Positions 1-10,389 of a stretch of DNA of 64,000 nucleotides are shown here, in pieces. The stretch is from Acanthochlamys bracteata (lineage: Eukaryota > Streptophyta > Magnoliopsida > Pandanales > Velloziaceae). The stretch spans positions 1,488,001 to 1,552,000 of the forward strand of contig CM034142.1 of assembly GCA_019914995.1 (NCBI GenBank), in the 5' to 3' direction. Position 1 is the first letter of the stretch. Each line of letters begins with the position of its first letter. Under the pieces are notes generated by a model. It worked only from the letters and a program-made list of their open reading frames with translations. It searched no databases and had not been told where the DNA came from. Position numbers and translations under genes: made by a program.

Positions 1-1140
1 TCTTGTAAGTTTCTTGAGTAGAATACTAGTTGGTCCACAAGGGTGCTAGTGCTTTTATCTCAACAAACTTAAAGAATTTTGTATGCAAACAGAAGAAAGT
101 TTTGCAATTTTCTTTCAGACACACTGATATTTTGCCCTGTAAGTTCTTGGATAAAGCAAAAGAAGTTCTACTTTTACCAGCCATAGCCTTTTGCTGAAGT
201 ACAGGCGAATTAAGATACCTTTTCCAATTTACAGTTTAGGCAACTTTTGATTAGATCAGAAGCTTACTTCTTTTGGCTAACCAAATGTAGAGTGATGTAC
301 GTATTGGTGTTAGTGAAGTAATCTAAAGTATTTAACAAATAATTTTAATAGAGGAAATAACTTTAAACTGACTATGTGTTTTATATATTTTCTAACTTGC
401 TTTTGTGAAAAATCTTAATTTACCCTGTTGAGATGCTTGATGCCTGTGCTGTTGTTGCATATACACTTTTTAACAGAACTTTGTCTATTTGATTGAATAT
501 TTTTAACATTCTGGTTTATAACCAACATCAAAACTTGTTCTGTACAGCATTTTGCATTGTTCCTGGAAACCTTGAAATGATATAGTGGCTACAAACTACA
601 TTATATAGAAGTTTGTTGCTGCTGGTCTTATTCTACGTTCTCATGGAAAGTAAAATCTGTCTATTTTGTTTTTCATGTTTACTTTTAACATCCATATTTT
701 TTTTTTTATAAAGATGAATCAATTCTATAAGTTTGATTCATCTGGTAGATCTTCTTTCAGAAATTCTAGTTGCACTTTAATATTTTTTGATTTAGTTTTG
801 ATAAATGGTACTGGATTACTCTTTGGCGTGAGCTTTCATGCAAGTTTGTAAATTTGAGTGTTTAATTGGAAAAAAATAGCGAAAAACCTGGGGAACATAC
901 CTTAACCTTTTATCGCTGCTATGAAAAACATTTGGCTGATGCAAAAGTGAATTTTTGAGAAGTAAATTTTAAGAAATAAGTTATTAAAAAAATAAATATA
1001 TGTAAATAAATTTGTAAATATAAATATAGAAAATCTTTCCAAGTCACTTCTATAGAAAGTCTCTCGTAGTCGCTTCTAGAAAAATGAGAAAGTCACTTAC
1101 ATAGAGTTTAAATAAACATGCCCTATGTGAAGCAAAGAAA
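1..1140. other. Intergenic or intronic AT-rich stretch, no gene recognised
   Basis: No open frame here resembles a known protein; the 61-codon frame near 666 is Phe-rich translation of T-rich DNA. The texture (T-rich, scattered GTAAG-like and TTTCAG-like sites) would fit intron or 3' flank of a gene lying left of the window, but nothing supports an exon. From about 935 the sequence belongs to the outer left part of the foldback described at 1147-1268. Confidence 0.4.
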
Positions 1141-1146
1141 TCAACT

Positions 1147-1268
1147 ATAGAAAAATAAAGAAGACGCTGCTACAAATTGCTCACCACATCGGAAGAATTT
1201 CCATTAAATTAAGCTGGAGCAACAGATGTGGTGAGCAGTTTGTAGCAGGGTCTTTACTATTTTTTAAA
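1147..1268. repeat. Near-perfect hairpin (foldback element or small-RNA precursor-like)
   Basis: The arms 1161-1190 and 1225-1254 are reverse complements over 30 nt with one G/G mismatch and one possible G-U pair. They are separated by a 34 nt loop. Weaker pairing runs outward through A/T-rich flanks to about 1147 and 1268. This is the shape of a MIRNA precursor or a young foldback MITE. Related sequence on both sides (GAGAAGTAAATTTTAAG near 960 and its imperfect complement near 1370) favours a foldback transposon. I do not recognise a known miRNA family in the stem. Confidence 0.6.
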
Positions 1269-1559
1269 GATCAAGACAACATAGAAAATACAAAGATAAT
1301 CAATGTGGATAGAGATTACTTGGTTCTTTCTTTGTTTAAAGGTCTGTGCTTTTACACAAAATGTCTTCCTTAAAAAAGCGACTTCTTAAAAAGTGCGTTA
1401 TAGAAAATTCTTCGGAAGTGAATTTTTTGACCGAAAGAAGTTATTTCATGCTTAAAAGAACACATGTTATTGTCTTGTTTATATCCCTGTGTTTTGGGAT
1501 TTTCTTCGTTTTGGAGTACATGGATAAGCTATGTAATGTAGAGGTGATAAATTCAGATC

Positions 1560-2090
1560 CGATTTAAAAAAGTTAAATTCGGATCAATCTATTGTCGAAT
1601 TTAGATTATTTTCGAGTTAACATAAATTTGACCCCAAAAAGTTAAACAAGTTCCGTTCGAATTGATCCGAAAATAATTCGTTAAATCCATATAACTATTT
1701 ATATAATATATATTACTTAATAATTGAAAAATATTTTAAATAATAATATAGAATTTGAATTTAATATATATATATATATATATTTATTAATTTATTATAA
1801 TTTAACTAATTTTTATTTAATTTGTAAATTTTATCAAAATTAATTTTTTTTTATAGATATGTCATTAATAATATATATATAAAATTTAAAAGTAATATTT
1901 ATAATTTTTATTTTAATTATTAAATAGGTTGATCTGAATTTTATTCGATTATTAAATAGGTTGGTTAGAATTGACAACTTTGATCCATACAAATAAATAG
2001 ACCGAATTAGAATTAAATAATTTTGACACAATTATTCTATAAATTGATTCAAAATCGATATAAGAATCAGAATTACCACCCCTAAGTGTA
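1560..2090. repeat. Dispersed AT-rich repeat family R3, copy 1
   Basis: A block of about 530 bp whose right part (1816-2090) matches, in inverted orientation, the last 280 bp of the window (63720-64000). It also matches 32020-32520 in the same orientation. Shared landmarks are a GATC/GAATT-rich rim (GGATCAA, TTCGAATT), an ATTATTAAATAGGTTGATC block and a long A/T core. The rim ends in a GGTGG(C/T)AATT-like terminus near 2083. It is probably a non-autonomous DNA transposon; no coding content. Confidence 0.5.
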
Positions 2091-2700
2091 CCGCAATGTT
2101 TCCCACATTTGTATGGAAGTACAAAAATCATGATCGTAGATGACAGGTATGTACATAAGTATAGGAGTGTTGCAAACAAGCATTTTATTCACTCCTATAT
2201 TCATCCAAATTGACAAAAATCATTTTCCATTGCCTTAAGGGGTATTTATTTTATCTCAACACCCAAATTACTTAACCAATTATTAATTATTAAAGCGAAG
2301 AAGAACACAAGCAAATAGAAAAAAAAAAAAAAAAAAAAGAGATTAAAAAGAAAGGGTTGTTGTGGATAATGACCACCACTAAGAGAAAGAACAAGTGTCC
2401 ATGTCATCTGTTTCTTTGCCCAACTCCTTATGTTATGCTCCACTATTTCCTTATTTCTTTTCCAAAAACATACTTATAAACATCATCAGCACATATTTCT
2501 AATTCACTATTACTCAATAAAAAAACACACTCAATACATATAAATTTCTCTATCAATTAAATAACTTCAAAATCTCTCGAAGTAGTTGTTCTCACATTCT
2601 TTTTCTCATACCTATTTCGCCTACCCCATGAACTTTTAATCACCAACTCTTTACTCCTTTTAATGAGAAAAACAATACAACAACAACTAACAGCTCTTTG
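2091..2700 (+). promoter_or_regulatory. Upstream region of the kinase gene
   Basis: About 600 bp between repeat R3 and the kinase start. It holds a homopolymer A tract (about 2319-2338), then C/T- and A-rich leader-like sequence. A CATATAAAT element near 2535-2545 is the only TATA-box-like site at a plausible distance (about 190 bp before the ATG). This is inference from position and sequence; no transcription start can be fixed. Confidence 0.3.
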
Positions 2701-2727
2701 ATTTGATTCTCAAACCATTTTGAGAAC

Positions 2728-3807
2728 ATGAATTCTTTTGTCATGGGATTCTTCTCATGCCACAAGAGCTCTTCAATCTCAGTGCTTGAAATCCAACCTT
2801 CACCAATCCCTGAACTGAGACTCTTCTCTAATGAAGAACTCTCTGCTGCAACTTCAAACTTCTCTCCTTCATCTTTCCTTGGCAGAGGCAGTCACTGTTC
2901 CGTTTACCGTGCTTCCTTCGACGGCGGACGCCTTCTAGCCGCAGCTAAGCTTCCAACCATACATGAAAACAATGAAAATGACAAGAGATTTCTGAATCCA
3001 ACAAACAACCATATCGCTAAAGAGATCGCGTTACTCTCAAATATTCCCCATAGCAACCTTCTTGTTAACCTGCTAGGGTTCACTGTGCCTAGCTCAGAGA
3101 ACGCTAGCGTCGCAATCGTAGAGATCATGCCGGGAGGATCATTACACGACCTGCTTCATAACCCATTTAACACGCCTCCACCTTGGTCTAGACGTCTCCG
3201 GCTCGTTCTCCGTGCTGCGGAAGCGGTTACTCACCTGCATTCTATGTCCCCTCCGATCGTTCACCGCGATATAAAATCAGCCAACATTTTGATCGACACC
3301 TCAGGTAACGGAAGGCTTGCAGACTTTGGCCTAGCCGTGACTTTACCTTCATCGGTAAAACCGGCCGGGACGATGGGTTACATTGATCCCAACTATATTT
3401 CGCCACAGGATTTAAGCTTGAAGACAGATGTTTATAGTTTTGGTGTGATGTTGCTGGAAGTGGTGAGTGGAAGAAGAGCTATAGATACGGAACATAGCCC
3501 GCAAGCGGTGGTGGATTGGGCGGCGCCGTTGGTGAAGACCGGGAAAGCAGCGGATGTAGTGGTTGGAGTTGGGAGAGGAGAGATCGCCGGAGCAAAAGAG
3601 GTGGCTGAAATAGCAGTACAGTGCTTAGCTGCAGAGGTGGAGGAGAGACCATGCATGACTGAAGTTACGGCGAAGCTAAGGGCGATTGAACGGAGAAGGA
3701 AGAGATCGTTAAGAGCGGCGTGGCGAAGGGTTGTCAATGTTGCTGCACGACATCGGAAAGCTGCATCGGATGCACCGGCAGCGGCAACGACAACAGCGGA
3801 CACGTAG
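2728..3807 (+). CDS. Receptor-like cytoplasmic Ser/Thr protein kinase (At1g28390/At3g51990-like)
   Basis: Single-exon protein kinase of 359 residues, or 354 from the second Met. In order: glycine loop LGRGSHCSVY (51-60), ATP-binding Lys74 in LLAAAK, alpha-C Glu99, catalytic HRDIKSANIL (179-188), DFG (199-201), GTMGYIDP activation segment, and a basic Arg-rich tail (about 324 on). All catalytic residues are present. There is no signal peptide, ectodomain or membrane span, so it is a cytoplasmic kinase. It resembles the plant At1g28390/At3g51990/At5g23170 group as I recall it. The second ATG (2743) begins MGFFSC, a Gly2 start like that of family members and close to an N-myristoylation signal. 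I therefore favour 2743 as the real start, which would place the kinase on membranes. Substrate and pathway are unknown. Confidence 0.9.
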   Translation: MNSFVMGFFSCHKSSSISVLEIQPSPIPELRLFSNEELSAATSNFSPSSFLGRGSHCSVYRASFDGGRLLAAAKLPTIHENNENDKRFLNPTNNHIAKEIALLSNIPHSNLLVNLLGFTVPSSENASVAIVEIMPGGSLHDLLHNPFNTPPPWSRRLRLVLRAAEAVTHLHSMSPPIVHRDIKSANILIDTSGNGRLADFGLAVTLPSSVKPAGTMGYIDPNYISPQDLSLKTDVYSFGVMLLEVVSGRRAIDTEHSPQAVVDWAAPLVKTGKAADVVVGVGRGEIAGAKEVAEIAVQCLAAEVEERPCMTEVTAKLRAIERRRKRSLRAAWRRVVNVAARHRKAASDAPAAATTTADT

Positions 3808-3930
3808 GTGGTGTATATGTATGAATTTTGCTGGAAGAAACCTGGTACATGTAATAATTTCTTGGTGCATTATGCATATGGTTGTTTGTGTTTGTTTTCA
3901 ATATAACATTTTTGTTTTTTGGCTCACACC

Positions 3931-4165
3931 CTAAGCTAAGTGTGTACGGAATAATTTTCTAACTCCTTTTTATTCTAATTTTTTATTTAATATTTTTTAA
4001 TAAAATTTTTATAATATTTTATAGAAAGTTTTAAAAATTTTTAAAATATAAAAAAAAATTTTACATTATAAAATTTTTTATTATTTTTTAAAAAAGAAAA
4101 AAAGATCGTTTTTTAAAAACTTTTTGTTCTAAAAACTTTTAAAAACATTCTCAAACATTCCCTAA
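3931..4165. repeat. MITE family M1, copy a
   Basis: AT-rich element of about 230 bp. The M1 pattern is a head with TTTGG...TGCTTAT, a core with TTTTTATTTTA...TTTTTAATAAAATTTTTATAA, then TTTAAAA...TATAAAAAAATTTTA, and a tail ending AAGCACTCnCAAACATnCCCTAA. Here the tail reads CTCAAACATTCCCTAAG. The best-preserved copy is at 34685-34950. Inserted just past the kinase 3' end. Confidence 0.55.
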
Positions 4166-5241
4166 GTCATTACTTAGGCATGTTTGGCAACGTTGTTTTA
4201 TAGTTTTTTTCAAAATGAAAGCACTTAACAGTAAAATATGTATTTGGCAATGTTGATCTTTTAGAAAAAAAACAGCTATTTTTTCGGGGAAAAAAAAGAA
4301 ACGAATAGATGCTTTTGCGAACAAACAATAAAGAGCTTTTTTTTTCAGGGACTTGAAATGACGATTCGTCCCCTCATACGTTGACAAAATTACATTAGTA
4401 TATATCTCAGCTATCTCATCCCTTCTAACCATTCGCTCTGTCATTTCTCTCTCGCTCCCTCCACTCTGCTCTCCCCCTTCTCATCCCTCCCGATTATTTT
4501 TTCTCCGATCTCTCCGCCTCCAGCGTCGATTGATTTTTCGTCTGATCTCTCCGTTCCCGTATATCAGTTCCAATTCAATCTTTACCCCTCTAAATTTTCG
4601 TGTTCAATTTCGAGTCAATGGAAGGAAGGATTTTGATTCCGACGGCAGTGGGACTGAAGGGAAGACGATAAAGATTTTGTTTTCTATTTCGTTTGGTTGT
4701 TCATTTGTGCGTTAATTTTGTGTTAATGAGTTTAATTTTATTGATTTCATTCGTGTGGATGAACGAATAAATATGTGCGATTGTTGTTATTGACTGCGTT
4801 GTTATTGATTGTGATCGTTAATTAGTTTTATTTTTCGTTCGTGTTGATTTTGTTCCCCAAAAGTGCAATTGTCGCTGTGCACCCTTCGCGCCTTTGGCGG
4901 CAATGGACGTCGCGCGGTTTCAAAAGGTTAAGAATGATCCTAATTTTTAAATTTGAATCTTTGATCTTTATAGAACTATATATGTTCAAAATTTGAATAG
5001 TCTTAAAAATTAATTGTTCATTTTAAGATTTTTATGATTATTTTTCGTTGAAAAGAGTTGCTTGGTGAAGTTGTTTGAAGATTTTGGATTTACTTGTAGT
5101 TTTCAATTGTCTATGTGTATTATTGCATGTAAACGGAAGAGGTGGAATCTATCAAGAACATGAAGTGATCAACCTTGATTTTTTATAATCTTATGGTTTT
5201 TCTTCTGATAAAGTTCATTGATATTGATGCTTTACTGATAG
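4166..5241. other. Non-coding stretch left of the RraA pseudogene
   Basis: Begins with GGCATGTTTGGCAACGTTG, which looks like a further transposon head. A pyrimidine-rich, UTR-like block follows (4440-4560, with many TCTCTCC/CTCCGATCTC), then T-rich intron-like DNA. The arrangement is what a captured 5' UTR plus leader intron of the RraA gene would look like, but no splice structure can be proved. Confidence 0.35.
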
Positions 5242-5800
5242 ATGGCATTTCTATCAACTTTTGGACTCTGTGATGCAAAGGCATCTGTTCTTTAAGCCAA
5301 CTGAAAGATCTTTAGACGCTGCCATGCCTTCTCTGGTCCTATAGTCACACTTGAGGTGCTCGAGAATAATGTAGTTGTCCAAGCCCAACCTTGAGGACCA
5401 GGTGATGGAAGAGTTCTTGTTGTGGACGGTGGAGGCAGCATGAAATGCACACACTTGTCTGGGGTCGTTTGGTTGAGTTTACCGAAAAAATTAATTTTTA
5501 TTTTTTTATTTTATATTTTTTAATACACTTTTTATAAATATTTAGATAATTTATTTAAAATTTAAAAATATAAAAAAATTTTAAGTAGTAAAATCTTTTT
5601 ATTATTTATTTTTAAATAAAAAATATTTTAAATAAAAAATTAAGTTTGTTTTTCAATAAGAATAAAAATACCTTTTATTTTAAATTTTTTTTATTTTATA
5701 AGCACTTTCAAATGCTCCAAAAAATATAGGATAATTAGCTCATAATGGATTGGCGGGAATTTTGGTGAACGGATGCATTTGGGACATGGATGAGATCAAC
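5242..5800 (+). pseudogene. RraA-like (HMG aldolase / RNase E inhibitor fold) gene fragment, broken by a MITE
   Basis: Reading + from ATG 5242 gives a decayed plant RraA-like protein. The start resembles the family N terminus, with CDA intact (about 5271). There are in-frame stops TAA and TGA within the next 40 codons. Then come FSGPIVTLEVLENNVVVQ (about 5330-5380), GRVLVVDGGGSMKC (5405-5448) and, after a MITE insertion (about 5462-5725), NGLAGILVNGCI plus DMDEIN up to 5800. The rest of the family sequence is absent. Plant RraA-like proteins are about 165 aa and belong to the 4-hydroxy-4-methyl-2-oxoglutarate aldolase/RraA family. The stops, 3' truncation and insertion make it non-functional. 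It could be a gene relic or a fragment carried by a transposon. Confidence 0.8.
5462..5725. repeat. MITE family M1, copy b (inside the RraA pseudogene)
   Basis: The head GGTCGTTTGGTTGAG, the typical core (TTTTTTAATACACTTTTTATAA; TATAAAAAAATTTTAAG) and the tail AGCACTTTCAAATGCTCC identify the element. It splits the RraA reading frame between the GGGSMKC block and the GLAGILVNGCI block, so it arrived after, or helped cause, the death of that copy. Confidence 0.65.
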
Positions 5801-7770
5801 AAACGTTATTTTTTATGAACCTTTTATGATTTCTTGATATTGCAAATAGGCTAACATTTTATATGATAAACAAGAAAGTATATAGTATGTTGTATTTGTT
5901 CACTTGTCATTTTTAAATTTAAGGTTGGATAATTCTTATATATGTACCCTGTTTCACTATAGGATATTGATAGTTGGATTATGAATGTTGGCTTAATTAT
6001 CATTAAGCAATTAGTAGATACTAGAAATGGTATTCTATTATTGCTTTTACACTAGAAAGTAATTATTTTTAACTAGTCAGAGGATGTAAATTTTCAAATG
6101 CTTATTAGTTACTAGGGAGCTTTACATTTTCGTTCATGTTGTGGTCTATTTTGACTATTCATGATTTAGATGGTAATGCAAATTCTTGGGCTACCTGGAG
6201 ATATGTCTAATCTTAAAGATACAATATATGTACTCTTTATATAGAAATTTACGCTATTGAATATTTCAAAATTGTACAATTGTAACTTTCAAATGTTTGA
6301 TTACTTTATAAAAACAATTCATTATACATAAAAACTATATGTTACAAAAAATGTATTATATTATCAAAAATTTATAATATCAAATATTATAAAAAAACCA
6401 TTCAACAATTTATTACATTTTAAAAAAAGTAAAGTACAAAAATTAAATAATATATTCATTAATTAACAATATGTTATTTATTATATATCTAATATTATTT
6501 TAGTCATTATATATTTTTTTTATTTATAAGCACAATTTTAGGCTAACATATCTTTAATTTTTTTTATCAAAAAAATTAAACAGTAAAACTTATTCAAATA
6601 GAATTCAACTAAAAGTAATTTTTCAGCAAAAACACAACAGATGCTTTTTTCAGTAAAAACATATAAACAACATTTTTTATATAAAAATTATAAAATTTCA
6701 GCTTAGCTAAATATGACCTTAATTAATAAGATGGAAGCAGCTATATATTGTCACGGCTTGTTTTGGCAATTTATAGGCTACTTTAGAGCTGTAATGATCC
6801 TCCCGACCTATAACAGCTATATATTCTCAAACATTCCCTAAGTCTCTTATCACTATTTTTATCCTTAGTAATGTGCAATTTATAGGCGACTTTAGGTTGC
6901 ACGTGCAATGCTCTAAAACAGTGAAGATATTTTATAAACTATAATGTTTATGTAAGATATCTTGAACACAAAATTTGCTTGCTAAGAATTCAATAGGTAG
7001 ATGTTTTGTAGTTTTGTAAAAGTATTTTGCGAGAATCACATAGGTTTAGTGCCAAAGTATAATGGGAATTGTATGCAAATTTGATAGCCTGTACTTCGAA
7101 TATATGTAGCTCTCACAGCTGTGATTAACTTTTGAGAATTCGCATGGTAAGATCAATGAGATAGAAGCAACCAATGTCAAATTACATACTGAATGTAGTT
7201 GTTTGAATGCTGAACTTGCCAAATTCGTTAGGGCAAACAAATCATATGCTGCTGATTGCATGTTAGTGAGAAATGAAGTTAATTGCTTGACTACCAAGAA
7301 CTCTGATTGCATGCATTTCTAACAAGATTTGTTAAATTTAAAGATAGATTAGATATAATGGCTAGTTCACAAAAGGCTGTGTTAAGAAAGAAGGAATTTG
7401 GTTTATGCCAACAATTGAGAACCTTACAGCAAACAGAACCTCTGGAAAGCCATTCTCCAACAGCGCAGCTCTAGTAAGTTTAACAGTGACAATATAGGCA
7501 TCAATATTAAATAATTTAATTGTGGTAGAATAAGTCTACAAGATCATGTTTGGCTTTGCCTTTTTGTTCTTTTTTATTCCAACTTTTCATTTCATTTGAT
7601 GCAAGAGCTAAAAAGAATGTTGAAGAAGGGATTGAGTTGGGTGTTGAATCGGCAAAACTAGGGGGTGAAGTTAGAAGACTATCTCGCCGGAACGGGAGCC
7701 GGCGATTAACTGCCGGACTTGTTCAAAATGTCGGTAGAGAGGAGCATCCAGGAGGCGTCTGGCCTTTGTG
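5801..7770. other. Intergenic AT-rich DNA with one unassigned coding-like fragment
   Basis: Mostly AT-rich, with a transposon-tail-like end near 6590-6720 (CAACAGATGC, TTTTTCAG). From about 7143 to 7322 the + strand stays open for some 60 codons. It has a Lys/Glu/Asn/Leu-rich, coiled-coil-like composition (for example LNAELAKFVRANKSYAAD) and then stops. I cannot assign it to a family; it may be an exon relic of a gene or transposase. Confidence 0.3.
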
Positions 7771-7773
7771 CAT

Positions 7774-7884
7774 GGCTGCTGCCTGGGCAGCAGCTAGCAA
7801 GACTAGCACGCCAAGGACACCATTTAAATGGTATCCTTGGTGCCAAAAAAAGGCACCCAGGACATTTGCTAGTGTCCTGGGTGC
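7774..7884. repeat. Four consecutive perfect or near-perfect hairpins
   Basis: In 111 bp there are: a stem GCTGCTGCC/GGCAGCAGC with a 2 nt loop (7775-7794); a 30 bp palindrome centred on TTTAAA (7811-7840, one mismatch pair); GGTGCC/GGCACC around A7 (7839-7857); and a 12 bp perfect stem GCACCCAGGACA/TGTCCTGGGTGC with an 8 nt loop (7853-7884). The block is markedly more GC-rich than its surroundings and lies just before the gypsy LTR-like stretch. The frames across it are by-products of the palindromes. Confidence 0.75.
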
Positions 7885-8116
7885 GGCATCCAAATTCGAG
7901 CATGGCGTCTGAATCTGACATTTGAGAAATTTGAATCCAATAGGGACTCTTAGGTTATAGTTTAAAGTAATTAAGAATTCTAATGGAGTTGAAATTTGAA
8001 TAATTGTAAAACTATATGAGTTATAAATAAAGAGGTATAGCCTAAGTAAGGGGATGCAAGTTCATTGATAAAACATTGTTCTAGTTAGTTCTTAGATTTT
8101 ACTTTAACAATTCAAC

Positions 8117-8386
8117 TTGTATCAACTTGGTGTCAGAGGTCAGGTTCATGAAGAACAAGAGAGCCGCTGCCCCAAGGTCCCTAAAAGCACCATCCACCAT
8201 CACCACCATCAGCAAGATATGGAAGAATGGAATGAGAGGATCAATCAAATTGACACCTTAAATGAGAAAGTCTGCCAGATTGACACCCTTACACAAAAAT
8301 TCAATAAGCTCATGGAAGTGGTCTTTGAGATGCATCGAGATAAGGTGTCCGATCAAACAAATCTTACTCCTTCTAAAAACCAATGA
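8117..8386 (+). pseudogene. gag N-terminal remnant of the gypsy element
   Basis: Open for 89 codons right after the PBS-like site. From about Met 8219 it reads as a short coiled-coil with an internal repeat (INQIDTLNEKV / VCQIDTLTQKF). This is the usual place and composition of the start of a plant gypsy gag-pol. Downstream (8390-9300) the gag is recognisable only in broken pieces, such as YFNGSEPN near 8799 and LRDALLMRFGP-like sequence near 8960. Confidence 0.5.
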
Positions 8387-9509
8387 CTCAACAAAACACC
8401 CCATAAAAACAACTTTTATGCTACCCATCCACTAGATCTTGAGCACCAAGGTACTCCACTATCAACTGTTAATCACTTAACCCCAAATAACCAAGAATCT
8501 CATTGACCACAAACACCCCCTACACCATCTAAACAACCCCACTACCAACAAGGACAAGGGACCTTGTGCAACCCGAACCTTCCAAGCAGCCTCAGAAAAA
8601 TTTTCTAGTCAAGATGTCTACCTAACAACTAATCCTATAAACCAAAAAAGCCATCACAAAAACCAAACTTTCCATAGAAACAACCAGCAAGAAAATTTCT
8701 TCCAAGAATAAACACAAGATAGCTACCACAGGAATACCCAAACTTATAAGCATGAACCTTTTTACCAAGTCCCAAGGGAAAGACACAAATTTCCCTACTT
8801 CAATGGATCTGAGCCAAACAAATGGTAGAGAAGTATTTTATATTTTATCATGTCAACCCATAGGATCGAGTGGGAATAGCTACAATATATATGCAAGGGG
8901 AAGCAAATATATGGTACTAAAGTTTTGAGCATGATCGGTCACAACACACTTGAGAGGAACTTAAGGATGCACTCTTAATGCGGTTTGGTCCAATGACATT
9001 TGGGAATCCTAACTTCTCACTCCAGCAACTATGACAAATTGGGTACTGAAGCCAGTACCAAGCAGTCTTCGAAGAGCTTAGGGCTCGGCTTCCACCTACT
9101 ACGAAAAAGGATTTGATAAATAGATTTTATGGAGGTTTATCAAAAAGACTAGCCATGGATGTTATGATTTCCAGACCAGAAGACATACAGACAGCATACA
9201 TACTGGCTCGAATGTACGAACACAAAGTTTCTGCAGAATCTATTTGGTAGCATAGCCGACCCAACGTAGGCACTTCTGTTTCAGTTGGTAGGACTGCATC
9301 AGTCCATTCTAGCAGCAAGGAGCAACTTCGGTTTCAGTTGGCAAGACTTCAATCAGCTCAAACAATGCCCCTATGCAAAATTTTCGGCCGAAGGCTTCAT
9401 TCCCTGTCACGAGCAGACATCAACATAGGAGCAACAAAAGATTGTGCTTTTACTATGATGATAAATACGAGTGTGACCACCGATGCACTACCCGATTATA
9501 TTCCATCTT

Positions 9510-9819
9510 TATCAATAATTTGAAGGAAGAAGAAGAAGAGGATGAGGCTGCAACAGAAGGAGAGGATCAATTCAAGGATGCAACCCTATCCCTTAAAGCC
9601 ATAAACGGATTGGTAGGTCCTCAAACTCATCGCATTATAAGCAAAATAAAGAAACAAGAAGTCTTTGTCTTGATTGATTCAGGAAGCACACATAATTTTA
9701 TATCCGACCATCTTGCTAAACACTTAGGACTAGCTCCTAAAATAATTCGGGCCCTAAAGATAGAACTGACGGATGGAAAGCCTCACTTTGTGGAAGTCAT
9801 CCATAGGCAAATTCTTTAG
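9510..9819 (+). pseudogene. Retropepsin-like aspartic protease domain (RVP_2 type) of the gypsy element
   Basis: The frame ending at 9819 carries an acidic linker (EEEEEDEAATEGED), then a region typical of plant gypsy polyproteins. VFVLIDSGSTHNFISDHLAK contains the catalytic Asp-Ser-Gly triad (about 9676-9684). This enzyme would cleave the Gag-Pol polyprotein. The catalytic motif is intact but the frame closes soon after and the following polymerase is displaced, so no working polyprotein is possible. Confidence 0.75.
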
Positions 9820-9989
9820 TATCACAGGGAGTTGAGATATTGGTGGATGCCTATGTCAAGATGAGCACAGGAGAAAAGCAAGCTCAGGTACTGCTCAAAA
9901 GAAGCCAGCGCAGGCAGGCACAATCTCGGGCATGTGTTGGATGTGGGGGCTACAATTGTGCTGGGCAAAGGACCTGCAACAAGAAAGGA

Positions 9990-10340
9990 AAATGCATAAT
10001 TAGGAATTCTATTTCTATAGGTGTCTCTACTCTCTAGCAGGTGTTTCACTAGGAAACCGAGTCTTCTGTTTATAGAAAGGAGTCTTTAGCAAGTGTTTCA
10101 CTAGGAATCAGAGTCGTTGTTTGTGGAGGAGTCTTCAATAAGTGTTTCACTATGAATTGAAGTGTTGTGTTAGGAAATTTAGAGTTTGAATTATAGTTAG
10201 TTTTGGCAAAATGCCAAGCTAAATAAAGGTGCCATGCACCTACATCAATCATCAAGAAGTTTGTTATTTTACTTTCAGTTTTCTTATTTTTGTTTTCTAT
10301 TCCCAGCTTGTCTCCTAGTAGAGCTTATATCAACCACAAG
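9990..10340. repeat. LTR-like block with three tandem ~50 bp repeats
   Basis: GTGTTTCACTA occurs at 10041, 10093 and 10142 in units of about 50 bp with GAGTC(T/G)T companions. A promoter/poly(A)-like part follows (CTAAATAAAGGTGCC near 10222), then T-rich DNA. It separates the protease from the RT of the gypsy element and does not match gypsy coding sequence. It could be a solo LTR inserted there, but no clear target duplication is visible. Confidence 0.35.
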
Positions 10341-10389
10341 GTGATCTCCACCTAAGAGATCCCACGATCGTAGCATACGCCCTATTGCA

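Noticed and set aside
2904..3803. Minus-strand frames within the kinase gene (74 and 123 aa)
   Set aside because: They are antisense shadows of a clearly conserved kinase and have no resemblance of their own.
7550..7925. Several overlapping frames on both strands
   Set aside because: They are produced by the palindromes; both strands read almost the same peptides.
9127..10255. Minus-strand frames over the gypsy element
   Set aside because: Antisense to recognisable retrotransposon coding sequence.
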